64,000 nt of DNA from Aptenodytes patagonicus (GCF_965638725.1 NC_134952.1:66679424-66743423); one strand, 5' to 3'. Positions 1-15,029 are shown, numbered from the stretch's first letter. Program-made: numbers and translations. The notes: generated from the letters alone by a model not told the origin.

Positions 1-3000
1 CTCTCCTTTGTGGCTGTAGTAGGAAGAATTAAGTGGTGAAGTTCTGCTCAGCAGGCCTCAAAGCCCAAAAATACTGTCTGGGCTGCTTTGGACAGACGGG
101 TGCAGTCCTGCCTTGGAAGCAACAAACCCAACTCTGCTGTGCAGTAGTGTGCGAGATGGATGGCTGGAAGAACACACAATGCATTAGGAATTTCTTCAGT
201 CGATGCTAATATCCTCATGTGAGTGAAAGGCAACTCATTTTTACCTTGGATGTCACCAGCAAATTTTCTCACTTTTGCAGTGCACGTGAACTGGAAGTTT
301 CTATGGCTGTAGCTGTATCACTGGGAGAAGCAAAAATAAACAAGTCATTGTTTCTGTTTCCCCTTTTTTTTTACTGTGTTTCTTTCTTATTCTTTTTAAT
401 TTCCTCCTGTTCTTTTTTCTGTATTCATACAGAATCAGTAGGACTTTCATTCTGCTTCTGTTTCTGCTCTCATTCTACTGGCTGTTCTTCCTTGGAAATT
501 GTCTTCTCGGACTTCACACCCCCTTGCCCTTTAAAATATTTTCACTTTCCACCTAACATATGTCCTTTTTCATTGCTTCCCCCTTTCCTAATGAAACACT
601 TATCGCCATGTCCTTAGTTGAAGAACAGTGTGTCTTTTGCTGGTTGAGCTCCCTGGCATATGAAGAAAGTGGCAGTGATTTCAGCCAGTTAAATCAATTG
701 TATTCAATCACATGAGGCTCAATGTATGGTTTTAAAATGTTGTTCACCCAGATGTTTTTTCTTGGGGAGGGGAAGAACCCAAAACCCCAAAAGGAGAATT
801 CCAGGGGAGCTTGTGTTTATGGGAGCCAGAATGGTGAAGCAAGAAGCAAGGACTTTGAGCATTACATTGATTTTTTGGTGTAGAAGCTTGCAAAAGTATC
901 CTGGCTACTGCTGTGCTTGGATCTGAAGTGTACACTTTGGAAGATCCCTGTGTTACACATTATTTAATGTCAATATCTTTTAGTTAATGAAGAGCAAAAG
1001 ACTTCATTACTGGGGCATATCTAGTATGCAAACCATCTTTCTTGCAGTTAACTGATTTAGCCCCCAAATTATCTCTTATCTAATTATCTATTATCTCTCT
1101 GGCATCCAGAGTTAGTTGTTTAAGACGTTTTCAGAGGGAGAGACAGAATACAACAAAAGCCATTAATGAGCATCTGCAAAATGCCTCACTGGACTGTGTA
1201 TGGGCAGTCACTTCAGATCAAGGCAAGTTTTGTTAGACTGAGGGTCATGCAGGCGACTTGCCAGAAACACAGGGGCGTAATCCAATTTCATGTATAGCCC
1301 TAAAAACTGTATACTGTGCTTTTGAAGGCCTGGCAAGTGACTGAGGAAAGAAGTATTTGAATTAGTCAGGTAGTCTTGATTTCTGTTTCTCTCTGCTCCT
1401 GGTGAGCAGCACAGCTCTGGGCATGTCACTTGACTGAGTTTCTTTTTCTAAAAAATCTCATTTGTCACATTTGTTTTGGTAAACTAGTTTGAGAGCTATA
1501 AATGAAAAGCTCTGCATGTTGTATTTTATTTATAATTACAATTTTCGAATTTGGTTCTGTCACTGGCTCTAAAAGTTGCTTCTGCCACCTTTGTCCAAAT
1601 AATGAAAAAGTGGTTGGAATGAATCTGAGTTAAGCTGGCAGGACAGGGCTTTTGTATTTTTCTCTTAGTAACTAGCCCACAGGGAGCATAAGTCTTTAGG
1701 TAAGTCTGACCACCTTGAATGGAGTATAGGAACATAGTCGAGTTGAGGGGGTTTTTTTCTAGTCACGATAGTCCAAATGAGTTGCAAGGGTTTGTTTCCT
1801 CCAGTAGGATAATCTGCCCCAAACATTAAGTAGCATTGCAAAACACACTCTTAAACTGTAACGCATGTGCAAGTATTGCCGGTGTTAATTCCTGGTTTTT
1901 GCCTTTCTGAGTATGGCAGCAATACCAATTGCTGTGCAATAAGTATCTCCTCCCACTGTTTTCAGAGCAAGGAGTTTTGGGGTTTAGCTGGTGCGTCGTA
2001 GTGGACCTGACTGCTCTAAGTTAACCATGTAATTCTGCGTCTCCTTCCTGTGATACCAGTCCCATTGTGCAGCCAGTACAGGCAGCTGTTTGCGACTGGT
2101 GGCTGGAAACTGCCAGGCAAGTTCAATAGCCATAGTCACAAAGATTTTTTTCAATGCTGATGGTACGCATGAAGGGAGAGCAGTGGGGAAGTTGGGATGA
2201 CTGTTATAAAAGCTGCAAAGTCAATCACAACAGCCACTTCAACAGGGAGGAAAAAAAAAAAATCTTTGTACAATGGAGCACATATCCCTTCTGTCCTCCA
2301 GGGGTGAAAAGAGTGTTTCTATGGTGTCACTCCATGTTTGGTTAGGCTCCAGGGGCTTGGTTGCACAATATACCAAGACCTTTTGCCAGAATCCAGGAGA
2401 ACATTTTTGCTTCCTACACATAATCCATGTGAAGGGTTTTAGGTGGTTTGCTGGAGCAGGAGCCAAGGGATATGCAGCTTGAAGGGTAAAGCTCTTAATG
2501 AAGGGGAAAAACCCACAAGGAACTCTTCCTGCAAACCTACAGCCCTTTTTGCTGCAAAGGTTGTGGCTCATGGCAATGGGATTTTTGTACTTGCTCATTT
2601 AGTCTTTCAGTGTTAGAAAGGAAAACTCATTTTTGCTGAAGTAGTAGAATAGCCAGCCCGAGCAGGTGCAGAGATGAGAAAGCTCTTGTGGGTCGTATGT
2701 AATATATGGCAATTAAGATGATGGTGATGGAAGAAATTAATCATTAGCTAATTGTCATATGATGCAGGGATCTGCATTGTGACATTCACTTTTTTTACAC
2801 TGAAATCTAAATGTGAAGACACTTTGTTCTTGCTTTAATTTCCAAATTTGTCCTGCAGAACAGAATTCCTAAAAACAAGCTTTTGTAACATAGAAGATTA
2901 ATAGAACTGTCAGTAAAGAACTATTACACAAGAAGCTATTTTAAAAGGAAGCAGACATCCCCCTGGAGAAATGCAGTCACTATACTCTGCAGGAAAATCT

Positions 3001-6000
3001 GTAGGAAAACTTAGCTAGAAGATGAATATGAAATTTCTTGAATATGATTATTTGACCAAGAAATGAGGAATTTGACAATACTTCAGCTTGGGGTATTGAG
3101 AAAGCAATGTTAACTAGGCCCTCCACCCCTTTTTCAGGCTTGGAAAGAAGAATATGTTTTGCCTGAAACTTGGAGGAGGCAAAAGCTCCGAGTTGTTTAT
3201 TCCATCGCAGTGGGTTCCAGGCAGGATACATATAGCTCAGCTTAAAATGGAAAAAAAAACCCAAACTTTTCTTGATGTGGATGTGATAATTGCTCTGAGT
3301 AAACAACCCCTGAATGACCTTTTTTCAGAGGACAGTGCACAGCTGCTGAGCTGCGATGGGGCTAAGGGTGCTTTGGTGCATGCAGTCTTATTGAACACAG
3401 ATGCAGTGGGCCATGTTAGACAGCTCCAGGGTAGGATCCTGCAGCTGCTGCACAGTGAAGTATGTCCAGCTCGTGAAAGCCTCTGCCAGGACTTGAGCAG
3501 AGTTGCTTTATGAAGAGGAGTTGCCTTCTGAGTATGGGCTGCACACAACAGCCCTGCATTGTCATCTCTGTATGCATCTGAGGGCCTGCTGAACATGGCG
3601 AACATCAGTCCTAGCCTGAGATCAGACTTACAGAAGTGTGTGATGGGTAACTGAAACCTCCGATACATCAGTAGGCTTTAAAAGATTGAATGATCCATCT
3701 ACTTGGTTTGCTGAACTTGCAAACAGTAACACTTTCCCCTCCAGTAAGGAGAGCTGGAAAAATGGATCACAAGTTAAATGTTAGTTTATCCTTAAGATAA
3801 GTGCATTAAAAAAAGTGCCATTTAAAGGTTCACGATTGTGTCTTCTGTTTGGAAACCCAAAGGTTATAACTTAACAGTTCAAGTTTTAGCTGAGATGACT
3901 GCTTGTGTCCTTCAGCCTTCAGTTGTGGAGACTGCTGCTCAGGGGTTATTTCACTTCTCATGGTTCTGCAGTTGCTGGCATCTTTGCTGAAACTCAAGCA
4001 ATGCATTCTTGGGGATCAGAGAGACTACTTGTGACCTTATCCCTGACAGGAAGACTGCACAAGGGTTGCCATTCTAATAGTATGTCAGCAGTCACTTGAA
4101 ATACTGATCAATGACATTATTTTTGTCTAGAGGGCTTGAAGTAATGGCATCTGGCATGCCTGCTAGTCTTGCCTGTCCTTCTCAGCTATGCTGTACCATG
4201 TGCATTTTGTACACCAGTGCAGCTCAGTCACCAGGAATTTCACCAGGGTTCACTGTTTCTCATTGCTCATAGCAGGAAGTCTGCATCTTTAACCAAAATT
4301 GGAGAGAATTTCAAGAATAGATGAAATGCCAAGTGCAGTCTTTACTGCTGTCTCTGTATTTTGTTTCTGATTCAGCATTGTTGTCAGCCACTGAAATCGT
4401 GAACCTCACACAGCTGCGACCTAGCAGGTTCTCTTGCTTTTTGAAATGCCACCCAGAAGTGATTAACTTGCAAAGGCTGTGGCTGAAGGTGACACACCTC
4501 ATGTTTAACAAAAGAAATCATGCAGACTGACCTACTTTCAGCTCTAGCGTTGGCAGAAAACTCTGCATAGGCTTTTGTTGTTAGACCTAACTCTAGAGGA
4601 TGAAGTTGTCCAATCCCTTGCCATCGCTAATGAGCATGGATGTTGTCTGGCATTTACAAAAAAAGATCTGGAAGACAATGGGGTCAACTTCGGAACTCAG
4701 TTTTTCATTGTGTAGAATGGGCATGAATGCTCATTTCATGAGGATGAGACTTGGGTAATAAGCTTTTGTAAAACCTTGAGTCAGCTGAAATGTTTTAAGA
4801 CACTATGATTTTCATAATTATTAAAATGATAAAGAAGTTTCAGAATTAAGCTTTCATTCATATATCCCTAAAGTATCATTAAGAAACCATGTAATGTGAT
4901 TTCTTAAATCACCCCGTTGAAACTTTTTTGGAATGCAATAAATTTGGATGTCTTGTAATTATTGTAAAAAGTCTCTGCTTGGTGCTATATCAAGCTTGTT
5001 AGCAAGAAATGCTGATGCCCACATCCTCACTGATAAATGCTGTAAAGATGTAGTCCTCATAGCCAGGTGATGATCACAGCACTAATACTCTGAGTGGATG
5101 GAGTTTTGTGTATTTGTGTACAAGGGGAAATTCATGAGTGTGGAGAATTCTCTGTTCTTTCTATAACCAAGATGTACATGTGATACTCTTAAATTGCAAC
5201 TGGTACAGCATATTCTTATGTCTAGGTCTGTTTCAAAAGCCCTTGTGAGAGCATGTGTGTATACATGTTACACATGTATAAGCTGGTTCATGTGTGTACA
5301 TATATAAAAATAAAAGGCAGAGATCTGATCTGAGTAAAAGAAGAGATTGTAGTAAGAAAATAAATACCAAAGCATGAAACTATTCTACTCATTCTGTACC
5401 AGTAAATAGCTGCTAATGAGAATTGATCCCTCCGATGCTACCAGTTTTACAGCTGCAAAAGCCATCGGCCATAAGTCCTTGATGGCTGAATGCAAAAAAA
5501 CCCCACCCCAAACCAATAGTATTTCGGGACATGTTAAAACAGTTTTTAAATAAACCATTTACATTAACTTAATGTAATTGTTTGATCTGTTATGCATCCC
5601 TTCTACCATTTGATTTTATTTTCTACTTGTCGAGATCTGGGGTTTTAGGTTTGGTTTTTGGTTTGGTTTTTTTTTTTTTCAGAGCCCTGTGTAGTTTAAG
5701 TCCAGTTCAAGCCAAAAAGAGCTGCTTTGATTTGAGAGGGGTCAAAATGAGACCTCTTTAGTAGCCAGAATTATTTTCTATATTTGATATCAATTGGTGG
5801 GTTTTGTTGTCTCCCAGAATCTGCATTTCCTTCATGGATGCCCCGTTTGCTACAGGTTTTTACCAGTTCTACCAACACCTTTGTGAAAGGTTCCTCCAAG
5901 ACCAGCCACAGTTTCTCTCTCTCCTCTCCATTATGGGAAAAGAGAAGGGTGAATCTGCTTTTTGTGGCCTTGTCTATTGGATTAAAGTTCCTGAACTGAT

Positions 6001-9000
6001 ATTACAGGAGATTGTGACAAGTGTTGGGAAATCAGGTCGCACCGTGGCTTTCAGCTGGATGATTGTATGCTTCTGCAAGAGGCATGTATTTTGCTTGACT
6101 TGTTGGCCATCACATAATGCTTTATTGTTTTGCAGGATCACAGGGAAAATAATGGTCCCAGCGGTAAGATAAAGGTCATCTTCCTCAATACAATAACTAT
6201 ACGGTGTTTTCTCTTATAAAGAACACTTCTTTCTGTTCTAGGCATACACGTCTGAAATGATTTATCCTTAAAACAAACAACGATACTCTATGAAAACTTC
6301 AGCTATTTAACAATAAGTTAAAAAAAGTTTGCAGACAGTTAGATACAAGGCATTCTAAGGTTTAATTAAAAATAAAGAAACAGTACCATAGCAGTAGAAG
6401 AGGTGCTCCTTCTTGGTTAGCCACTGATGAACTGGAAATCCTTGAGCCTTGCAAAATCTTGCTGCTTTTTCTGTGATATATTTTGGTGTCTGATATGGAC
6501 TCTCTCAGCAAGTGTGTTTTGCTGTAAGCTTCAATGAAGGAAGATGATACTCTATGGGTCTTGGTAAAACTAAAGGAAACAATCTCCTAGGCTTCCATGG
6601 GATGAGGCGGGGGGTAATGGGCTAGTGTAATTCTGCTGAATTAATTGGATCAGAAAGACCATTCAGTGTTCACAGGCACTGGGCCAGTGGAGCTCAGCCA
6701 TTGTGTGGGAAGGACATATTTAGTCTTTTGTGGGGAGGGGAGCCAAAGGGAGCGGGTGCAATCGTTTCTGCCGTGTTGGCTGGCCCCAGAAGAGCTGAAC
6801 TAAGGGATCAGCTGGGGCAGTCACATTGTGGGCCTGGGGGAAAGTAAAGCACGGAGGATGCCGATCCTTGCTAAGCTTTTCAGTGTTGTTTCAATATACT
6901 GTACATGGTGCGTGTAAGCCTGTAAAAAGGAAGAAGGTAGAGGAGTCAAGAGCAAAGCTCTAAATTAAAAATAGGATCAGTTGGAGAGTCTTGCATAACT
7001 CTTAGGAGTTAGCTATTTTGAAGCTGTTGCCATGGCTGTGCTGTCTGTTTGATAGTGATGGTACAGAGCAAGCTGGTATAAGTGTGAAAACCTCTACAAG
7101 TGCTGCCTGCCTGCAACAGATGCTTTGTAGCTTTTGGTTTTGTTATGATTCAGTATTAATGAGTTGGATCTTTCTTTTTTCCTTCTCATTTCATTATTCC
7201 ATAAAATGCACCTCCTGAACTGGGATACTTTCTGGGAGGTTCTCAGATCAGAAATAGTGGAGCGGATGCACCAATGTAAGAATAGAGGCACTTCCAGTGG
7301 CATATGTGGCGAAGTCAGCAGATCAGGCCTCCGATTTCCCATTCTGCCAATATCATGTCTTGCTAACAAGGACGCTTTGCATATTGTGCTGAAATGATTG
7401 GAAGAGAAGGTCAAAGTAAAATGAAATAGTGTATGAATGGTAAGAACTGTAATGCAAATGCTGAAAATTCAGTCATTGTAGATAATGTTTTAACTTTTTT
7501 TAAGGTTACAGTTTTACTAGCTTCTACTCTGTTCATCCCAAAAGGTAATAGACATTGTGAAGGTGATTAGACAAGATACAGTGAGAAATGTATGAAAATT
7601 TACCATGTTTTATGTGGCCAACTGTGAAGTTTATTGTTAATAAAATTAAAAAAAAGAGAGGCTGAAATCACAGCTGAGCCCTCTCTCTGTAGACCAAGCA
7701 GAAAATAAAACATTGACAAAGCCCCATGAGAAATTCTTTAAATCCCTTCCCCTTTTATCTCTGCTTCTTTGCCTGGAAACTAATTCGTGCCTACTGGAGT
7801 TGAAATTCTGCTAGTCTGTCAGCCAGTCAGCATCTGAAAGGAGCGGTGATATTTTAGAATTTCCTGTTTGTTTTTTCTTTTGCTGTGCATTACTAAAAGA
7901 TGACTGGTTTTATCTATTCAAAACTTTGTTGTGTGCCATGAGCATCCCTCTTTGTACCATCAGATTAGCTTTATTGGGGGATCAGCGATAAGTGTTCTTC
8001 TGTGATTTTTAAATATTCCAGGTATGGACAGATCCTCAACTAATAGAAGAAAGATATTCAGGTGGCTCCCCAGAAATTAGGACAAATACGCCAATGCTAA
8101 TTTTACACTAGCTAAGTATTTAGCTCTTTCTCATAAGATTTTCAGATAATGGCTATTAACGTTGCCTTGAAGTTGTTAATTCACAAAAAAGTGCCAGACT
8201 GCGAAGAACCATGCATGAACTTGAAGCTGAAATTTGTAGGGGTTTGAAGCTTATTGGAAAACGTGCATGTGATTTCTAAGCTTTGCCTGTTTCTGTGTTT
8301 AAACAGCTTTCTTGGGACTTACAGGGCAATGGGGGAGGAAATGTTTTGCTTTTGAGGATGTTGAAGGATTATACATTGTTTATCAAAGTTGTTACATATT
8401 TGCAATGTTTCATTAAATCAAAATTTCTGGTTTTGTGTTTGATGACAAGATGCTTTGGCCAAGAAAAGATCCCTTGGTTGTTTTCTGAGTGTCATCAGGT
8501 GGCTTGAGCTTATCCCAGAGCCATCAGTACTAGCAAGGAAGTCTGTAGCCAGTCCCCCTGTGTCAGGTAGCATAATTTTTGGAAACCCTATCATTGATGG
8601 ATTAATAGTTCTCTCACCAGAAAGAAGTGCGGTACCATCGTGGTCAAGTACAGGGGCGAGGAGGAAGCCAAATAGTTGCTGTGCTGGAAAACTGCAACCT
8701 GGAAATTACTGTTGTGACTCATTAGATGATTTCATTGGAAACAGAATAATTATATCCTGTCTCCACCTCTATTTTACTTGGGAGGAAGGACTTGAGCACT
8801 AGCGTGTTTGACAGCTAGATGACCTTTTAGTGAAGTATATGGCTGCGTCAATTCTCGCTCAACAATAGAAGGGCATGAATTCATTTAATACCAGTATTGC
8901 GCCAGAGGTCCTGATATCCTGGCTTTGATCTTTGCTTTGGTTTCCATTTGTGTTTCAGTGCTGTGCTTGTAGCCTGTGTGCTGGATACAAAAATGTGGGA

Positions 9001-12000
9001 CGCATCTCAGCAGCCATGTCACTGGAGAGACACTTTCTCATTTCAGTAGACTTTGGACTAAACCCCAATTTAATTAGTTAAGACCAGATATTCCCCAAAT
9101 TGCCTGATCCATGCATGGCCGTTAGACAGCAGTGAACATGACAGCTTCATCAACATGTGCTTGAGAAGCATTGATGTATCACTGTGATTGGAGCATCAGT
9201 GGGTCCCATTTTGGTTGTCTGCTGTACTGTGCAATTATTGATGTACCTCACGTGAAATGCCCGGTTTCATTTTAGACTTAGTCTCTTTAATTGCAGCCGA
9301 CACTGTTACAGTGAAGTTGTGCATTATCCAGCAGGAGGATGGGAAAACTGGACATGTGGGGTTCTCCTTAAGGGTATTTTTGGGCAAAATGAGTGCTTAC
9401 TGGTGAATATTACGTGCTGGTCTTCAGTAAGTCTAACCTGTGGTGAGGAGGAGTATGGCTGTTGGAAGGAAGAAAACTACATGTAGAGGAAAGTGAAAGG
9501 GAGAATATGCAGCAAACAATAAAGACTAAACACGGAAGAAAAGACAAATGAGTACAGGGAAGTGAAAAAAATGGATTTATCCATGTCTCACTGTGACAGC
9601 TGCTAAATGAACACTTGAAACAAAGGAATAAGAGGAAAAGCTCAGAGAAGTTAGAGTTACATTTATTAATATGCCTGTCTTGCATTGTATTCCCTGGCAG
9701 AAAAGGTCAGTGGGTATGACTGACTGTGGAGGAGAGGGAGTTAGACTGAAAAAACATTTGTTTTTATTGGAGCTGTCTGGACATCTGCATGCTTGGTACA
9801 GCCATAGGCCTTCAGATCTTTGCCCACAAGAGAGTGGTGTTGAGCCATCCACTTCCATACCAGGTATGAGGGTTCAATTTACAGGTTTTTTAAATGTAAA
9901 GTATGTTTTAACCTCAGTGCTAGTTCTGATTCACAAATAAAGTTTGACTTTTCCATCAACTATGCTTTACCTTGAAATGAAAAAATGTAAGCAAGTTGGA
10001 ATTCAAGTGGGGTTTTTAGAGTAGATAAAGAAACTGTACGTGTACACTGGCTATTGTATCCATGATATTGTACCTAGTTTACGTGTCCCTGCTTTTTCTC
10101 TTTTTACTGGAGGGGGGAAAAAAAGAAACACAAAAAACGAGACATGAAACAGTTTGAATCTGATTACAGCCAGGGCTGATCATGCAGTGCTGATGTGCAT
10201 GTGCCATGGCTTCCCAGGTTGCTGCAGATCATAGTCTGCCAGTTGGTGTTGATAGGGCTCTAAGCATATCTCTGGTTGCCTGTTAGTAATTAATTAACAA
10301 CTGATCAGGAAATTAAGGGAAGTCTCTGTGTAACTTCCTTACTAAATGGTGCACCTGAAACCTCTCATGAGCCTGTGAAATAGCCTTCATTTAGGATAAC
10401 TATATAGATAGTTTAGATTCTTAAAAGACCACAGCCTGTAGCAGTTCCTGTTGGAAATGTTGGCAAGTACTGCTTGTCCTTTCCTATTGGAAATAATTGC
10501 TTGGGTTGGCCATAGAGGCATTTCATGGGGAGTTTAGTTTTCTTGAGAGTTAGCCAGGTAGAAGAACTGGTTGGAGACAGTGCCGGACAGGTGCCTTTGA
10601 CCAGTTCTGTTCAACTTGAGTTCAGCTGTGCTGCACCAAAGGAATACCATGAGGGGTTTTCTGTGCCTTGTTCTTGAGGAGGCAGGAGAAATATCTAGAT
10701 ATGTCGGTGTATGGCCAGTTGTGGCTCTCTATATCTTATGATAGATACTCTGATAGGGAAGTTTGCCCAAGTATTTTTGCATGCATTGCTTTCTAAATTA
10801 ATTTATCTACTGAAAATAAATCACTGGTAATTATAGTGTTTATATAACATATGTGTGTGTATATATGTGCATACATATTACATCCTCTGGACAAGGTAAT
10901 ATTCATACATTACTCCTTCCTTCTATTTTACCTCGAAAGAAAACTCGACTGCCTTCTGAAGGCTCATTGTACTGAATTTGGACTGAAATTTTTATACTCT
11001 GGAAAATTAAATTTCAGCACAGCTTTTTTGAGTCTAAAAGCTGCCCTTCTCAATTAGAGATCAGCAATGTCCTGAGTCCTTTCAAGATTAACAAGCATCT
11101 CTTAAGATGGAGCATAATAACAAATGCATATGAGTTGATGATGAATTTTTTGAAACTGAGCTATCTCCTAAGAGGTTGTTTCAGTGAAAAATCTCAACAA
11201 AGTATGGCATATCATTAAAAACATTTAAAAAAAAAAAATCACAGAGAAGCTAAGTTAAAAGTTCTCCTATGTGTTCTTTTTCACCTGTTACTTGGTCAGC
11301 TCTGCATCTAAAAACAGGTTCAAGAGCCATACAGACTACGCAGTTTCACAGTTTATCTTGTGCACTAGTCCAGGAGCCCCCCATCATCAATGTTTTATTC
11401 CATATAGCAGGAGTTCTGTCTACTTGCACATTATAATTCTTTTATTTTATTACATGGTGTTTTTCAATCCTTCAGCAATCTCGATTCGTCAAAACCATGT
11501 ATTGCTTTTTTTAAATATTGCTGCTTTTTATTTCTTGATCTATCTTTATTAAATGCTGTACTGAATGTATTTCTGTGTATGATTTTCATGATGCCTGAGA
11601 AGAGAACAAATGCCAGCCAGGACTCATCACCTGAATGTATGGACACAAGTCGCACTTACAATGTGCGGGAACTGACTCTAAAATGGGCCGAGGGTCTGAT
11701 GAGGCTGCCTGTGTGCTGCTGCTAAATCAGGCCTTTGTCTTTCGAGGCGTGATGCAGTTAGTGTATTAGAGACACTCATCCTGCCTCCTGTGAGCTGCTG
11801 CACTGGGTTGTGTCATGTTTGACCACATTGCCTACATAAGCTGAAATTAAATGTTTAAAAAAGAGGGAGAGAAATAAACATCTTTCCCAGCTGGGGAACA
11901 TTTGTCTCCCGTTGGGGAGGAGCTATTTTAAAGCTCAGACTGAGGGATGGCTATTTTTGCCCTTCAGCCAGACAGACTGAGCTAATGGTCTGTATTGTTC

Positions 12001-15000
12001 AAAATGTTTTGTTGACCAAATTCTTAAAAAGAAGTAGAAAAAAAGAACAGGAAAAGTCCTTAAACCAGGAGGAGGTAGACATGGCTCTAAACTGAAAAGA
12101 TCTTATCTGTACCTGAACCCTTCTGTAGTTCAGGGTTGCAGAGATGTGCTTTGTCTTGCCATATTATTCAAGTGTGCATTTGCTTTAATATAATGGGACA
12201 CAGAGATTGAGGTCAGCGTGGGTATTTAAGGGCAATTCTGCTGAAAGCACTCACGTTGCACAAGTCATGCAATCTCCAAGTGTGGCTCAAGAGTTGGTGG
12301 TTATTTCACTTAATCATTTCAGGTACACAGTGCAGTCAAGAGGCTTTCGGGGAAGTGTAATGCAGAAGCAGACAGTTACACAGCGGAGACTGCTGTCCGA
12401 ATAGGGTTGGATATTGTTGTGGCTCATCTACATCGTTGCTGATGTTCTACTGAGTACTTGCCTTAAGACTGCCTCTGTAGATGGATTTAAGTCTCGGGGC
12501 AGGGGGTCAAACACGTTTTATATTACGGATGGATGCCATTTCATTCAGCATTGAACCCGACTGCCACCTGAAGTGGCTCTGCAGTTGTTTGGGAACACCA
12601 TGAAACAAATGTAAGTGGAGAAAAAGCCACATCCGCTTGTAATGGGGAAGTTCATGTAAAAAGCATGTCAAGACTGTTTATTTAATAAGTGCTGTGATCT
12701 TTGGTGATGACAAGCAGCAAAGCCTTTGTCCCTAAGGAGACATAAAAATTGTGCAACATGGTACTTAATCTGTTCCTTGTTGATTCAGGAACAGCATGGC
12801 CTTAGCCTGGAGTATCAACATCTCCTGTCTTGGTCCTGGTTCTGCTGCTGATATTCCATATAGCCTGTAAATGGCTTATTTCGGCTCTAATGCTGGCTCC
12901 CTCTTGCTCAGGAATTGGCAAAAAGCATGTGTGGTTTTGTATAGCTAAACAAGCTCTGCCCTGCTCCTGGGCCCCTCTTACCCTGCCCCTAAGGCAGCAT
13001 TTCAGGGTGCTTCCCTTGCTGCTGGGAGCTCCGGGATGGCAGCTCTTGGGTTTTTTTTACTTGGCTGAGGGCAGCTAGGCATTGGCCTGGAGTGGGCAGC
13101 TGCTCTCAGGGTTTGCAGAGCACATGAAGGTTTCGGTATCCCCTGCGGTATTGTGCCCCCGGCTTCTGCCCTGGATGACTGCTCCTCTCTTCCCTCAGGT
13201 TTTTCCCTTGCTGCGTGCATCCTTGACTGTGCAATTGCCTCTTCCTCAAATAGAAATAAATACTGAGGAGCGTGTGTTATTCGTGACAGCATGAAGGTTA
13301 GGCTCCTATCAAATCTGCCATCTGCGTGTGTGATGTCTCGCTGCTTACAGCCTCTCTCTCACAAGACAAAGAAGTCTGTGGGTGGGTGGGTGTAATGTTT
13401 GTTGTTCAGCAAGCGATGGGCTTAAAAATACCACTTGTGAATTACCTGATGGGAGCAGTTTTAGAAGGCAGTCCACGCCCGGCATATTTCAGTTCTCTGG
13501 TGGGAATGGTATTTGAAGAGATGGTTATTTCACAACAGAATTAACTAAACATGAAGGGGACAGGGTGCTGAGAGGAGATAAATAACTTCTGGACTCGGGC
13601 AGCATCAGTGTTACAGTGGCTGGCGGTTTTCATTGCAGTCCCAATGCCTCTTTGGGGTAGCTCAGGTCACTGGATTTGTATTGAGGAGCGGGGAACCAAA
13701 GGCGCAATGAGATGGGGTGAGCTGGGAGGGGAGTAAGCAGGCAGCTTGCTTTTCACAGGGTGACAGGAACCTTCTGGCGAGAAGGGAGGAGTGAGGAGAG
13801 AGAAACACTCTTGCCCTAAGATGTCCATTGTCTCTAGCTCCCCCAGCACCAGAAATGCAGAAGACGTTTACATGGGCCCGTTTCCCCTTTAGGCAAAGGT
13901 TTGGGGTTAGTGAAGGCTCGATGTAGTTGAGCTGGTTTAAGATGTGTGTCTGACTGGTCCTCAGTCAATTCCTTGGATTTTTACACAAATCCATCTCACC
14001 TCTTTTGTAAGTGTTCTAAATTATTTTTTGAGTGAAGGCTTCATGGATGACTCCAGATGGTTGCGTTTACTCTGGACATTCAAGATGTCTCACATAGTAA
14101 AACTTTTATTTCTATTTATTTCATTTTCTTGTTATTTACTTTTATTTAAAGAGCTTTGTTTGATCATTTCCTTGCCATTGCAGAAACTCCTTGGTAAATT
14201 ATACAGTACTGTTATAAAAGTGTTTCCATTGCCTTTTGCCTAAATGAAGTAAGGATAAGGGAGTAGAGCATTCTTTTGATAGGCCTTTTTTTGTATGTCT
14301 GTTTCAGTTTGTTTTATTAAAAGGGTTTTAGACATCTATCTTTTCATCAAAGACTGGTATTCGTTTCCAAGTACCCTTGTCTAGTGCTGTAGCAACGACT
14401 CCCTGTCTGAACAAGTTATACTAATTTCAGTGCTGAAAATCCAAAAATGGCTGTGGGGAGAGGAATCAAATTATAGTTTTACCGTGGGAAGAGGTGGTGG
14501 GAAGGAGAAGGATGCTGCACCTTCTCCCTGTGTGGGCATGGGTGCCTGTCTCCCTGTGCTCAGAGGGAAGCAGGACCTGAACTGGGAGCAAACAGACCAC
14601 CATGTGGAGGCACCACCTTGCAGGGAGCTGTGACTGTCGCCTGCCTTCCCCCAGAAATTCAGCTCCTGAGATCCACAGCTAGAAAAAAACAGCCTGTCAG
14701 CAGCACCACACATTGTAGAGCACAGCTGTTGCATCGGGATCTAATCATTACAGAAAAGGAAGGAAGGAATAATAATTTAGAATATTCCTGCATGTAAAAT
14801 TCTCAATAGTACCATACATTTGCTAGTTTCTTTGTTACCTCTAAAGCCAGAAGCTCCAGGCCTGAGCGTTGGTGAGCTGCGCATAGCCCATGGGTCTGCA
14901 GTGCCTAGCATGTGCCCATCTCTTGCCCCCCACACCTGTGCCTCTCCGTGCTGCATCCTGCACCTCCATCATGGCAGCATTTCCCTACGCTGCATCACTC

Positions 15001-15029
15001 TGTTGGACTTGTGGCCGCAAGCACCTGGT
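1..15029. other. Intergenic or intronic DNA, no supported gene
   Basis: This stretch is relatively A+T-rich with many short T and A runs, and it lacks any long open frame. Short open frames exist on both strands, but none combines a plausible start, splice sites and a recognisable protein family. Two short open stretches (about 4587-4715 and 9298-9486, + strand) are the most exon-like and are discussed under findings. It could be intergenic DNA upstream of the SIBLING cluster or an intron of a neighbouring gene; the sequence alone does not decide this. Confidence 0.6.

Noticed and set aside
3154-3513. A 119-codon + frame with a mixed composition.
   Set aside because: It overlaps a 143-codon minus frame, has no recognisable domain, and the flanks have no convincing splice sites or promoter.
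5784-6172. Two overlapping + frames of 71 and 122 codons.
   Set aside because: They have no family resemblance, sit in A+T-rich DNA and lack a supporting promoter or poly(A) context.
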